Shown: in pieces, positions 7,818-15,411 of the stretch | Layout: each line of letters begins with the position of its first letter | Numbering within the stretch: the first letter of the stretch is position 1 | Source: Streptomyces sp. AC558_RSS880 | GTDB lineage: Bacteria > Actinomycetota > Actinomycetes > Streptomycetales > Streptomycetaceae | Direction: 5' to 3' | Length of the DNA stretch: 63,308 bases | Assembly: GCF_019049255.1 (NCBI RefSeq) | Contig: NZ_JAGMUJ010000010.1 | Span: forward strand, 1-63,308 | Program-made: the position numbers and the translations under genes | Notes under the pieces: generated by a model | Told to the model about the DNA's origin: nothing | Databases searched by the model: none | Seen by the model: the letters and a program-made list of their open reading frames with translations, nothing else

Positions 7818-8693
7818 TCCGAGCCGGGTGAGCCGCCACACCGTCCGCCAGCTCATGGCCCGCCGCTCCCCGGCCGGCTCCCGCAGCCCTTCCGTGAATC
7901 CGCCGAACCAGGCCCGCAACCCGCTGGCCGACCGGTTCCGCACCACGGTGAGCAGCATCCACACCCCGAGATGGACGGGGACGAGCAGGAGCGGCAGCCG
8001 CCGCCGGGCCAGCCACACCCGGTTCCGGGCGTTCACCCGGTAGTAGATGGCGTGCCTGGCCGGCGAGGTCTTCGGGTGCTGGAGCAGCAGTTCGGGCGCG
8101 TAGAGGATCCGCCACCCGGCGTCGACGGCCCGCCAGGCGAGGTCGGTCTCCTCGTGCGCGAAGAAGAACGCGGCGGGCCAGTCGCCGATCTCGTCCAGCA
8201 TCGCCATCCGCAGCGCGTGCCCGCCCCCGAGGAACCCGGTGACGTACCCGCCGCGCATCGGATCCGACTTCCCGACCCGGGGCACATGCCGCTGCTGGGT
8301 CTCCCCCAGTTCGTCGGCGATCCGGAACCCGACGACCCCGAGCCGCTCGTCGGCGGCGTACAACTCCCCTACGCGGCGCAGCACATCGGCGTCGACGAGC
8401 AGCCCGTCGTCGTCCAGCTCGACGACGACGTCCACGTCCCCGAACTCCCGCAGCCGCGCGATCGCCGCGTTCCGCCCGCCGGGGCAGCCGAGGTTCTCCT
8501 CCAGCTCCACGGCGGTGACCTCACCGGGGAGCGACAGCCGCCGGGCGAACTCGGGCAGCGGGCAGCCGTTGCCCACGATCACGATCCGCGCGGGCGGGAG
8601 GTCCTGCTTGGCCACGGACTCCAGCAACGCGTCCACCTCGACCGGCCGGTTCCCCATGGTCACCACGGCGACGGCGATCCTCGGCGTCTCCAC
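7800..8693 (-). CDS. Glycosyltransferase family 2
   Basis: 297 aa, GTG start with GAGGTGAGGAC upstream. GT-A motifs: RIAVAVVTMGNRPVEVDALL at the N-terminus (nucleotide-binding strand), NLGCPGGRNAAI, the DXD-type metal motif VVELDDDGLL (about 95-104), then GGHALRMAMLDEIG and the acceptor-side HEETDLAWRAVDAG (EED/QxxRW-like region, about 175-190). One hydrophobic segment near 230-250 (LPLLLVPVHLGVWMLLTVV) may associate it with the membrane. The likely role is transfer of a sugar from NDP-sugar to an envelope polymer or lipid; the substrate is unknown. No other sugar genes are adjacent. Confidence 0.88.
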   Translation of the reverse strand: METPRIAVAVVTMGNRPVEVDALLESVAKQDLPPARIVIVGNGCPLPEFARRLSLPGEVTAVELEENLGCPGGRNAAIARLREFGDVDVVVELDDDGLLVDADVLRRVGELYAADERLGVVGFRIADELGETQQRHVPRVGKSDPMRGGYVTGFLGGGHALRMAMLDEIGDWPAAFFFAHEETDLAWRAVDAGWRILYAPELLLQHPKTSPARHAIYYRVNARNRVWLARRRLPLLLVPVHLGVWMLLTVVRNRSASGLRAWFGGFTEGLREPAGERRAMSWRTVWRLTRLGRPPVI

Positions 8694-8885
8694 GTCCTCA
8701 CCTCACCATCCCGGCCGACGACTGCGTCCGCGATGCTAGCCGTTCACGCCATGGCCTCCCGCGGTAGGCCGCGCGGACGCCTCCGTGCCGCGTCGCGTGG
8801 CGCACGTTCTCCTACGGAGCGGGGCGGAACGGTGTTCACCGGGCGGGCCGGGGGCGGGGAAGCAGGAGGGGAGCGGAGGTCCCGT

Positions 8886-10256
8886 TCAGGAGGGCTTGAC
8901 GACGGAGACGACGGACCAGCGCAGCGCACTCGACCCCGAGCCGCAACGCACCACCTGAAGCCTGGCGTCGTTCCCGGCGGAACCGCCGCCGACCACACTC
9001 ATGCACAGGTCGCTCGCGGCGTTGCGGATCCGGTAGCCCCCCGACTGCGGGTCCAGCCACCAGAGCTGGTTGTCCGCGCTCGGCCTGCAGTGGTACTCGG
9101 TGACCTTGGTCCCGGCTGCGACACTGCCGTAGTTGGGCAGGTCCATGCACATCCCGTCCTTACGGTTCTTGATGACGAACAGGCTCGATCCCTGGGGCCC
9201 GCCGTCCGCGTCGGCCACCTCCAGGTCCCAGAGCTGGTTGTCCTGGGTGGTGGGCCGGCAGTTGAACTGGCTCACCGGGCCGTCGACCGAACCCTTGTCG
9301 AAGTAGGGCAGGTCGGCGCACTTGCCGGTCGCGACGTTCTTCAGCTGCGCGTTGACCCGGGTGGAGAGGGCGTTGGCCAGTTGCCGGGCGGTGATCGCGG
9401 GGGGCTTCTCCGCCTTCGGCGTGGCCTTGCCCTCGGCCGTCTTCTTGGTGTCGGACCGGGGAGCCGCCTTCTCCTCGACGTCCGCGGTGACCGAGACGGA
9501 GGGCAGCGGCCCGGACGTGGCCCGGGCGTCGGACTTCACCTCGGGGCTGCTCGACGACGCCGAGGGTGACGGGGATTCGGCCTGGTAGTCGACGGCCGGG
9601 AGGTCGTCGGACGTACCGGGGTCGAGGGTCGTCCCACCGACGGGTGCCGTCTCGACCGTGCGCTCGTCGTCGCCGCTCAGGGCAAGCACCAGGAGGGGTA
9701 CGCAGATCAGTACCGCGCCCACGAGGGCGGCCGCGGCGACCATGGGGCCGCGCAGGCGCCCCGGCGCCGACTCGTCAGCGGCCGTGCTCGCGTTCGCGTC
9801 GCCCGCGCCGTCGCCCTTCCCGGCCAGGAGCGCACCGGCCGCCGCCGCTTCGGATTCCGCTCCGTCGGACTCCGCCGTCTGCCGCCGCTGTCGTTCTTCC
9901 TGCCGCCGCTGTCGTTCTTCCTGCCGCCGCCCCTCCTCGACGGCCGCCGGTTCCGCGGCGGCGGACCGGAAGCGCCATCCGGTGCGCCGTCCGGGGGCGG
10001 GCTCAGAGGCGGACTCGGGGGCGGGCTCGGAGACGGGCTCGGGGGACGACGCTGCCGGTACCGAGGCGTCCGGACCGGCAGCGGAGTCGGGTTCGGGGGC
10101 AGTGGCAGTGGCAGGAGCAGGAGCGGGGGCAGGCTCTGGCGTACGCGGTCTCAGGTCCGCGCCGGGGTCCTTGCCCGGCGCGGGCACGGAAACCGCACGG
10201 CGGACGGCCACGGAAGGCGTCGTCTCTCCGGCCGGGGGTTCGTGCTGACGTGGCAT
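8886..10256 (-). CDS. Membrane-anchored ricin B-type lectin (RICIN) protein
   Basis: 456 aa from ATG 10256, with AAGGAG 8 nt upstream; the GTG at 10262 is less well placed. The N-terminal 160 residues are disordered Pro/Ala/Glu-rich cytosolic sequence, including a RRQEERQ heptad repeated. One membrane helix follows (MVAAAALVGAVLICVPLLVL, about 165-185), then an extracytoplasmic Ser/Pro/Lys-rich linker, and a C-terminal beta-trefoil (about 305-450) with QLWDLE and NQLWWLD (QxW motifs) and paired cysteines (KCADLPYFD, then MCMDLPNYG, then LCMSVVGGG). Carbohydrate binding at the cell surface is the likely role; no catalytic domain is present. Transcribed alone. Confidence 0.85.
   Translation of the reverse strand: MPRQHEPPAGETTPSVAVRRAVSVPAPGKDPGADLRPRTPEPAPAPAPATATAPEPDSAAGPDASVPAASSPEPVSEPAPESASEPAPGRRTGWRFRSAAAEPAAVEEGRRQEERQRRQEERQRRQTAESDGAESEAAAAGALLAGKGDGAGDANASTAADESAPGRLRGPMVAAAALVGAVLICVPLLVLALSGDDERTVETAPVGGTTLDPGTSDDLPAVDYQAESPSPSASSSSPEVKSDARATSGPLPSVSVTADVEEKAAPRSDTKKTAEGKATPKAEKPPAITARQLANALSTRVNAQLKNVATGKCADLPYFDKGSVDGPVSQFNCRPTTQDNQLWDLEVADADGGPQGSSLFVIKNRKDGMCMDLPNYGSVAAGTKVTEYHCRPSADNQLWWLDPQSGGYRIRNAASDLCMSVVGGGSAGNDARLQVVRCGSGSSALRWSVVSVVKPS
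9880..9921. repeat. 21-bp in-frame repeat in the lectin gene
   Basis: Unit TGCCGCCGCTGTCGTTCTTC plus one C, at 9880-9900 and 9901-9921, with the start of a third unit after it. It encodes repeated RQEERQR-type heptads on the minus strand in the cytosolic region. Length variation between strains is likely. Confidence 0.85.
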
Positions 10257-10701
10257 GAACACTGCTCCTTGTCGATGGTGGGGGTGGACGGTGCGGTGTC
10301 GTCAGGGGGCGCCTACGCCACAGAACGGTCCGGCACGGCGAGCCGGCCGGTCACCGGTGGACGGCGCCGGGCCGAACGGCTGCTCCAGCGACTCACGAGT
10401 CACTCAACTAACTCTGGATTACACCCGGTTGCACCCAAACCCCAAACAGATGAACGTAGGACGACACAGGATCACGTTCGCCCGTCAACCACGTCGGGGG
10501 ACTCGCTGCCGGGCCCGGCAGGCGCACTCCGCTCACGCACTCGGCTCCGTCCGGCCCCCCAGCACGGTCCGCCGCCCCGACCGCGGTGGGAACACACGGA
10601 GTCGACCGGCCGGTCCACGGGAGTTCCCCTGGAGCGGATCCCGGCCGGCAACGCGGCCCCGGCCTCCACGGGGCCGGGGCCGACGTCCGGGCGGCCGGAG
10701 C
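10257..10701. other. Intergenic region, 445 bp, no gene seen
   Basis: Upstream region of the lectin gene and downstream region of the ABC operon. The stretch 10390-10470 (ACTCAACTAACTCTGGATTA) is AT-richer and is the most likely place for the lectin promoter. ORFs crossing the region have no start signals and poor codon use. No convincing terminator hairpin found. Confidence 0.5.
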
Positions 10702-11607
10702 CTACGCGGGCATCGCCCCGCTCCGTTCCGCCTTGCGGTGGCGGGCGGACAGGCGGGAGCCGGACTCGCGGCGGGCGGCGCGGCGCAGGAGGGGGACCGC
10801 GAGGAGGAAGCCGAGGACCGCCCAGGCGGTCAGTACGAGGGCGACCATGGGCAGTTCCCAGGAGCCGGCCGGCTCGGCGGCCCGCGCGGCGTCCGGCAGC
10901 AGCGCCGAACGCAGGCCCTGTGCCATCCACTTGAGCGGGAAGACGGAGGCCACCTGCTGGACCGGCACCGGCAGCGAGGTGATCGGGAACGCCGTTCCGG
11001 AGGTGATCAGCAGCCCCATCACGGGCAGCATGATCAACGCCAGCGCCTCGCGCGGATTGGGCAGGACGGCGCCCAGGGCCGCGCCCAGCGGTACGACGGC
11101 GAGCAGCCCCAGCGTGGTGACCCACAGCAGCGTCAGCCAGCCGCCCGGCCCCTGCGGCAGCGGCCCGTCCACCAGCAGGGCCGCGGCCACCAGGAGCAGG
11201 GCCAGGGTGCCGACCGCCGTGACGACCACCAGCAGGCACTTGGCGACGAGGTAGGCCGGTATCCCGCCGGGCGTGGCGCGCAACCGCAGCAGGGCGCCCT
11301 CCTCCCGCTCGGTCACGAGTATCTGCGGAAGGTTGAGCAGCCCGATCTGGAACAGCAGATAGGCGGCGAATCCCGCGAGCGCCAGGTGGGCCATCGGGGT
11401 CCGGGTGCCGGGGACGTCGTCATCGACGTAGGCGACGACCAGCAGCGCGACGGCCACATTGACCAGGTGGCCGGACATCTCCTTGGAGTTGCGCAGGAGG
11501 TGCCGCAGCTCGATGCCGCCGCGGAGGAACCCGGCACGCCAGTAGGGGCGGGCGGGGCGGCGCGGGCTGCCCGTCCCGCCCGGTGCGTCCTCCTGTGTGT
11601 CCTTCAT
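10702..11607 (-). CDS. ABC-2 type transporter permease
   Basis: 301 aa, six predicted membrane helices: VNVAVALLVVAYV, then HLALAGFAAYLLFQIGLL, LLVVVTAVGTLALLLVAAAL, LTLLWVTTLGLLAVVPLGAA, LIMLPVMGLLITSGTAFP, and MVALVLTAWAVLGFLLAV. The ITSGTAFPITSLP-PVQQVASVFPLKW segment before the last helix is the typical ABC-2 permease signature. Starts by a 4-nt ATGA overlap with the ATPase gene, so it is translationally coupled. The partner ATPase and regulator upstream suggest an exporter of a drug, lipid or peptide controlled by its own repressor; the substrate is unknown. Confidence 0.9.
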   Translation of the reverse strand: MKDTQEDAPGGTGSPRRPARPYWRAGFLRGGIELRHLLRNSKEMSGHLVNVAVALLVVAYVDDDVPGTRTPMAHLALAGFAAYLLFQIGLLNLPQILVTEREEGALLRLRATPGGIPAYLVAKCLLVVVTAVGTLALLLVAAALLVDGPLPQGPGGWLTLLWVTTLGLLAVVPLGAALGAVLPNPREALALIMLPVMGLLITSGTAFPITSLPVPVQQVASVFPLKWMAQGLRSALLPDAARAAEPAGSWELPMVALVLTAWAVLGFLLAVPLLRRAARRESGSRLSARHRKAERSGAMPA

Positions 11608-12503
11608 GTGGCCGCCGCCTCCCCGTCCGTGGTGCCGTCCTTCTGATGGACCATGTGCAGATAGGTGTCCTCCAGCGTCGGACGGCGGACCTCCAGGCCG
11701 GCGATCGGGCCGTCCGCGTCCCGGTGGAGTTCCCAGACCAGCCGTGAGGGGTCCGCGGTGCGTTCGCGGCGGTACGTCCCGTCGTCGGCCGTCCAGCGGA
11801 CCTCGGCCTGTGCGGCGGCCCGCCGGGCCAGTTCCGCCGGAGTGCCGCAGGCCCGGATCCGGCCGCCGACCAGCATGGCGATCCGGTCGGCGAGCCGCTC
11901 GGCCTCCGCCAGGTCGTGAGTGGTGAGCAGGACGGTGACGCCTTCGTCGCGGGCCAGCCGTTCGACCAGGACGTGGAACTCGTGCCGCGCCTCCGGGTCG
12001 AAGCCGGTGGTCGGCTCGTCCAGGAACAGCAGCTCGGGGCGGCCGACGATGCCGAGCGCGACGTCCAGCCGCCGACGCTGTCCGCCGGACAGCCGGTCCA
12101 CCTGCCGGCCGGCCTGGTCGGTGAGGCCGACCAGGGCCAGCAGTTCGGCCGGGTCGCGCGGGTGGGGGTAGTACGTCGCGAAGTGCGTCAGCAGCTCGGC
12201 GACCCGCCAGCGGCGGTGGTCGCGCCAGGACTGCAGGACCAGTCCGATACGGCCCCGCCAGGCGTCGTCGCCCCGCTCCGGGTCCGCGCCGAGGACGCGG
12301 ACCTCCCCGGCGGACCGCCGTCGGAAGCCCTCCAGGATCTCCACGGTGGTGGTCTTACCGGCCCCGTTGGGCCCGAGCAGCGCGAACACCTCGCCGCGGT
12401 GGATCTCCAGATCGACGCCGTGGAGGACGGTGACATCGCCGTACGCCATGGTCAGATCGCGGGCCCGGACGACGGGTCGGTCGGTCGCGGTGGGTGCCGT
12501 CAC
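11604..12503 (-). CDS. ABC transporter ATP-binding protein (DrrA-like)
   Basis: 299 aa. Walker A LLGPNGAGKTTTVE (about 42-55), Q-loop LVLQSW, signature LSGGQRRRLDVAL (about 139-151), Walker B LLFLDEPTTGFD (about 159-170), H-switch TTHDLAEAE. The C-terminal 75 residues (RRAAAQAEVRW to VRRPTLEDTYLHMV) match the extension found in DrrA-type exporter ATPases. Start overlaps the upstream regulator stop by 4 nt, and its stop overlaps the permease start by 4 nt. Confidence 0.93.
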   Translation of the reverse strand: MTAPTATDRPVVRARDLTMAYGDVTVLHGVDLEIHRGEVFALLGPNGAGKTTTVEILEGFRRRSAGEVRVLGADPERGDDAWRGRIGLVLQSWRDHRRWRVAELLTHFATYYPHPRDPAELLALVGLTDQAGRQVDRLSGGQRRRLDVALGIVGRPELLFLDEPTTGFDPEARHEFHVLVERLARDEGVTVLLTTHDLAEAERLADRIAMLVGGRIRACGTPAELARRAAAQAEVRWTADDGTYRRERTADPSRLVWELHRDADGPIAGLEVRRPTLEDTYLHMVHQKDGTTDGEAAAT

Positions 12504-12856
12504 CGCGCCGCCTCCACCCGGGACCGGCCTTGTTCCGCCCCGGCCTCGCCCGGTGCCGTGCGCTCGGCTCCCTCGACGATCGCGCGGAGCGCCGCCACAT
12601 GACCGTCGAAGGCGGTGCGGCCACGGTCCGTCAGCCGCACTTTCGTACGCCGCTTGCGACCGCCGCCCTCCTTCTGGATCTCCAGGTACCCGGCCTCTTC
12701 CAGGGTGTGCAGCTGTTTGGAGAGAGCGGAGTCACTGAGCGAGAGGCTGTCGCGGACGAACCCGAAGTCCGCCCACTCGGTGGTGGCGAGCAGCGCGACC
12801 ACCGACAGCCGGGTGGCCGGATGGATCAGCTCGTCGAAGCCGGCGGGCGTGCTCAT
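12500..12856 (-). CDS. Winged-helix transcriptional regulator (HTH_34/MarR-like)
   Basis: 118 aa. A compact wHTH fold: LIHPATRLSVVALLATTEWA, then FGFVRDSLSLSDSALSKQLH (recognition helix SDSALSKQLHTLEEAG), wing EGGGRKRRTKVRLTDRGRTA, and a short C-terminal helix. It is the usual regulator placed before ABC-2 exporter genes. Overlaps both neighbours by 4 nt (ATGA). Likely represses the operon through the dyad sites upstream of the first gene. Confidence 0.88.
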   Translation of the reverse strand: MSTPAGFDELIHPATRLSVVALLATTEWADFGFVRDSLSLSDSALSKQLHTLEEAGYLEIQKEGGGRKRRTKVRLTDRGRTAFDGHVAALRAIVEGAERTAPGEAGAEQGRSRVEAAR

Positions 12857-13365
12857 CGGCCCTCCCCCGCACGGACCGCCGCTTCACCGCGACCGCGCAA
12901 CGAGCCGACCGCCCAGCGATTGGCCGGCACCGCGAAGAGCACGAACACGCTCGCCGAGACCGTGGCCTGGATCACACTGGCGGCCATCGGCCCCCACGGC
13001 AGCGCCTCGACCAGTCGGCCGGACAGCAGAACCGTCCCGCCGGTCACGACCATCCCCCCGAGGAACGCGGCGGACGTCCGCCAGTCGTAGCGGGTGCGAT
13101 GCAGCCGCACCCGGCTCCTGCGGTTGTGGATCACGGCCACCCCGGCCAGCAGCACGACGTACCCGGCGAGGGCCAGCCAGACACCCCACCGGGGCAGGTC
13201 CAGGCCCAGAGCGGCCAGGAAGACCCACATGATCGCGGCCGTGGCGTAGGTCGCGCCGGGGTCACCGAACGCACTCCGCTCGACCTCGTCGTACACCCGC
13301 TCCTGCGGCACCCGGATCCGCTGCAGGTCCTTCCAGGCCCGCTCGGCGTCCATCGGCACACTCAC
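12853..13365 (-). CDS. Four-helix membrane protein, first gene of the ABC operon
   Basis: 170 aa from GTG 13365, chosen over ATG 13371 because GGGGAGG is 8 nt from the GTG but only 2 nt from the ATG. Topology: cytosolic head (ERAWKDLQRIRVPQERVYDE), then helices near 40-58, 64-82, 100-120 and 128-148 (ATYATAAIMWVFLAALGLDL, GVWLALAGYVVLLAGVAV, TSAAFLGGMVVTGGTVLLSG, SVIQATVSASVFVLFAVPA). No family recognised; such small membrane proteins often sit beside wHTH/ABC-2 sets. Coupled to the regulator by a 4-nt overlap. Confidence 0.75.
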   Translation of the reverse strand: MSVPMDAERAWKDLQRIRVPQERVYDEVERSAFGDPGATYATAAIMWVFLAALGLDLPRWGVWLALAGYVVLLAGVAVIHNRRSRVRLHRTRYDWRTSAAFLGGMVVTGGTVLLSGRLVEALPWGPMAASVIQATVSASVFVLFAVPANRWAVGSLRGRGEAAVRAGEGR

Positions 13366-13384
13366 GACCATCGCCTCCCCACTT

Positions 13385-13431
13385 CGACTTTCCCACCAGG
13401 AAAGCTAACTCTCGACTTTCCCGGAAGGCAA
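13385..13431 (-). promoter_or_regulatory. Probable promoter/operator of the wHTH-ABC operon
   Basis: A 10-bp direct repeat CGACTTTCCC occurs at 13385-13394 and 13413-13422. Each copy opens a small dyad: CTTTCC-5nt-GGAAAG (13388-13404) and TTCCCGGAA (13418-13426). Between them, reading the minus strand, TAGCTT (13407-13402) fits a -10, with TTGCCT (13431-13426) 18 nt upstream as -35. The arrangement (two equal sites 28 bp apart flanking the -10) is typical of a self-repressing regulator. Inference only. Confidence 0.55.
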
Positions 13432-13487
13432 GCCAGGGGATCGACGCCGATCCCGGCAGAAGGCGCGACAAGCAGCCCCGGAACACG

Positions 13488-13521
13488 AAAAACCCAGGCC
13501 ACACGGAGTGTGACCTGGGTT
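13488..13521 (-). terminator. Rho-independent terminator of the tRNA gene
   Basis: On the minus strand AACCCAGG (13521-13514) pairs with CCTGGGTT (13498-13491), the stem continuing after one mismatch with CACAC/GTGTG, loop TCC. The stem runs straight into TTTTT (13492-13488). Placed 8 nt after the 3' end of the tRNA. Confidence 0.9.
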
Positions 13522-13528
13522 CGCGATG

Positions 13529-13602
13529 AGCCGCCTTCGGGATTCGAACCCGAGACCTACGCATTACGAGTGCGTTGCTCTGGCCATCTGAGCTAAGGCG
13601 GC
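13529..13602 (-). tRNA. tRNA-Thr (anticodon CGT)
   Basis: Read on the minus strand: acceptor GCCGCCT pairs with AGGCGGC, D-arm with AGCTCAGATGGCC, anticodon stem ACGCA/TGCGT enclosing loop CTCGTAA (anticodon CGT, threonine), then T-arm CGGGTTCGAATCCCG. CCA is not encoded. A strong terminator follows. It marks the boundary between the variable left segment and the conserved block on the right, a common integration point class, though no att repeat or integrase was seen. Confidence 0.97.
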
Positions 13603-13721
13603 GTGCTGCCGGCACCATGGTGCGATCAGCGACGTCGGTAAGTCTACACAGTTTCCGAGGGTGCTTCGTACCGGCCCCGGAGGCGGGCCGGAGCGGACGC
13701 CTCCGGGGGTGGTCGCACCGG

Positions 13722-15314
13722 CTATGAGCAGCGCTTTCCGTCCTTCGGCGGGGTGCCGGCGAGCAGGTAGGTGTTGATCGCGGAGTCGATGCAGGCGCTG
13801 CCCCGGCCGTAGGCGGTGTGGCCGTCGCCCTCGTAGGTGAGGAGGCGGGCCGAGGAGAGCTGGCCGGCCAGGGCCTCGGCCCAGCGGTACGGGGTGGCCG
13901 GGTCCCGGGTGGTGCCGACGACGACGATCGGGGCCGCGCCCTTCGCCTCGATGCGCCGGGCCTCGCCCGTGGCCCGCACCGGCCAGTACGCGCAGTTCAG
14001 CGAGGCCCAGGCGAGGCCCTCGCCGAACACCGGGGACGCCTTCTCGAAGGCGGGGAGCGCCCGCCGCACCTCGTCCGGGGAGTCGAAGGCGGGCGGGAGG
14101 TCGAGGCAGTTCACCGCCGCGTTGGCGAACATCAGGTTGCTGTAGTCACCGTTCGCGTCACGTTCGTAGTAGCTGTCGGAGAGGAGGAGGAGTCCGGCGC
14201 CGTCGTTCTCCTTCATCGCGGCCGTCAGCGCCTCGCGCAGCTGTTGCCAGGCGCCCTCGTCGTACATCGCGGCGATCACGCCGATCGTCGCGAGCGACTC
14301 GGTGAGCCTGCGGCCGTCGGCGTCACCGGTGGGGACCGGACGGGCGTCGAGCTTCTCGAAGAACGTCTTGAGGTTCTTGCCGACCTGCTCGGGGGCGGTG
14401 CCCCGGCCACCGAGCGGGCAGTCGCTCTGCCGCACGCAGTCCTCGGCGAAGGCGGTGAACGCCGTGTCGAAGCCCTCCGTCTGTTCCAGGTTGAGCCGGC
14501 GCGCGGGCAGCGAGGGGTCCATCGCGCCGTCCAGGACGAGACGGCCCGCCCGGTCCGGGAACAGGCCGGCGTAGGTCGCGCCGAGGAAGGTGCCGTACGA
14601 GGCGCCGACGTAGTTCAGCTTCTCGTCGCCCAGCGCGGCCCGGACGATGTCCATGTCCCGGGCCGCTTCGACGGTGGACACATGGCGCAGCAGCTTCGGC
14701 GCGTCCGCCCCGCAGCCCTCGGCGAACTTCTTGTACGACGCGACCAGCGCGCCGGTCTCCTTCGTGTCGTCCGGTGTGATGTCCGTCCGCGTGTACGCGT
14801 CCATCCCGGGCCCGTCCAGGCACTCGACGGGTTCGCTGCGGGCGACGCCCCGCGGGTCGACGGCCACCATGTCGTAGCGGGCGCGCACGTCGGACGGGTA
14901 GCCGATCCCGGCGTACGCCTGGACGTAGCCGACCGCCGAGCCGCCCGGGCCGCCGGGGTTCACCAGCAGTGAGCCCAGCCGCTTTCCCGGGCCCGTGGCC
15001 TTCTTGCGGGTGAGGGCGAGGCGCACGTCACCGGCCGTCGGTTCGGCGTAGTCGAGCGGGACCTTCAGCGTGGCGCACTGGAAGCCGGGGACTCCGCAGT
15101 CGCGCCAGGCCGGTTTCTGCTCGTAGTACGGCGTGAGGGCCGTGGGTGTGGAGCGGGGCAGGGGGGCGAGGGCCGCCGCCGCTTCCCCCGCCGCCGCGCT
15201 GGCCATACTCGGGCTGTTCCCCGAGGAGCAGCCCGAGATCAGCAGTGCGGCGGCGGCGAGCAGAGCGAATCCGGTTCCGGTGCGGGTCCTGCGGTGGGTG
15301 CGCCTTGTGTGCAT
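13722..15314 (-). CDS. Secreted lipoprotein alpha/beta-hydrolase, S33 tripeptidyl aminopeptidase-like
   Basis: 530 aa. Signal peptide with lipobox: TGFALLAAAALLISGC (Cys about residue 29). Core motifs: LLVNPGGPGGSAVGY (oxyanion region), YDMVAVDPRGVARSEPVEC, nucleophile elbow NYVGASYGTFLGATYA (Ser about 220), acid/His region VVVGTTRDPATPYRWA and YEGDGHTAYGRGSACID. This is the SlpD/SlpE/Tap family of Streptomyces mycelium-associated tripeptidyl aminopeptidases. The C-terminal SACIDSAINTYLLAGTPPK is the typical C-terminal domain of that family. Likely trims peptides outside the membrane. Downstream of holB on the same strand with a gap of about 100 bp. Confidence 0.9.
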   Translation of the reverse strand: MHTRRTHRRTRTGTGFALLAAAALLISGCSSGNSPSMASAAAGEAAAALAPLPRSTPTALTPYYEQKPAWRDCGVPGFQCATLKVPLDYAEPTAGDVRLALTRKKATGPGKRLGSLLVNPGGPGGSAVGYVQAYAGIGYPSDVRARYDMVAVDPRGVARSEPVECLDGPGMDAYTRTDITPDDTKETGALVASYKKFAEGCGADAPKLLRHVSTVEAARDMDIVRAALGDEKLNYVGASYGTFLGATYAGLFPDRAGRLVLDGAMDPSLPARRLNLEQTEGFDTAFTAFAEDCVRQSDCPLGGRGTAPEQVGKNLKTFFEKLDARPVPTGDADGRRLTESLATIGVIAAMYDEGAWQQLREALTAAMKENDGAGLLLLSDSYYERDANGDYSNLMFANAAVNCLDLPPAFDSPDEVRRALPAFEKASPVFGEGLAWASLNCAYWPVRATGEARRIEAKGAAPIVVVGTTRDPATPYRWAEALAGQLSSARLLTYEGDGHTAYGRGSACIDSAINTYLLAGTPPKDGKRCS

Positions 15315-15411
15315 ACCGTGAGCGTAACTGTGCGCAACGGGACAGGTGCTCTGTGCGCACGCCGTGCCTCGTACGAGTTACCGCGTCAAGCCACTGGGCG
15401 GATGCCCTCGG

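Noticed and set aside
13441..13730. Integrated element at the tRNA-Thr
   Set aside because: No integrase, no duplicated tRNA 3' end and no AT-rich cargo within the window.
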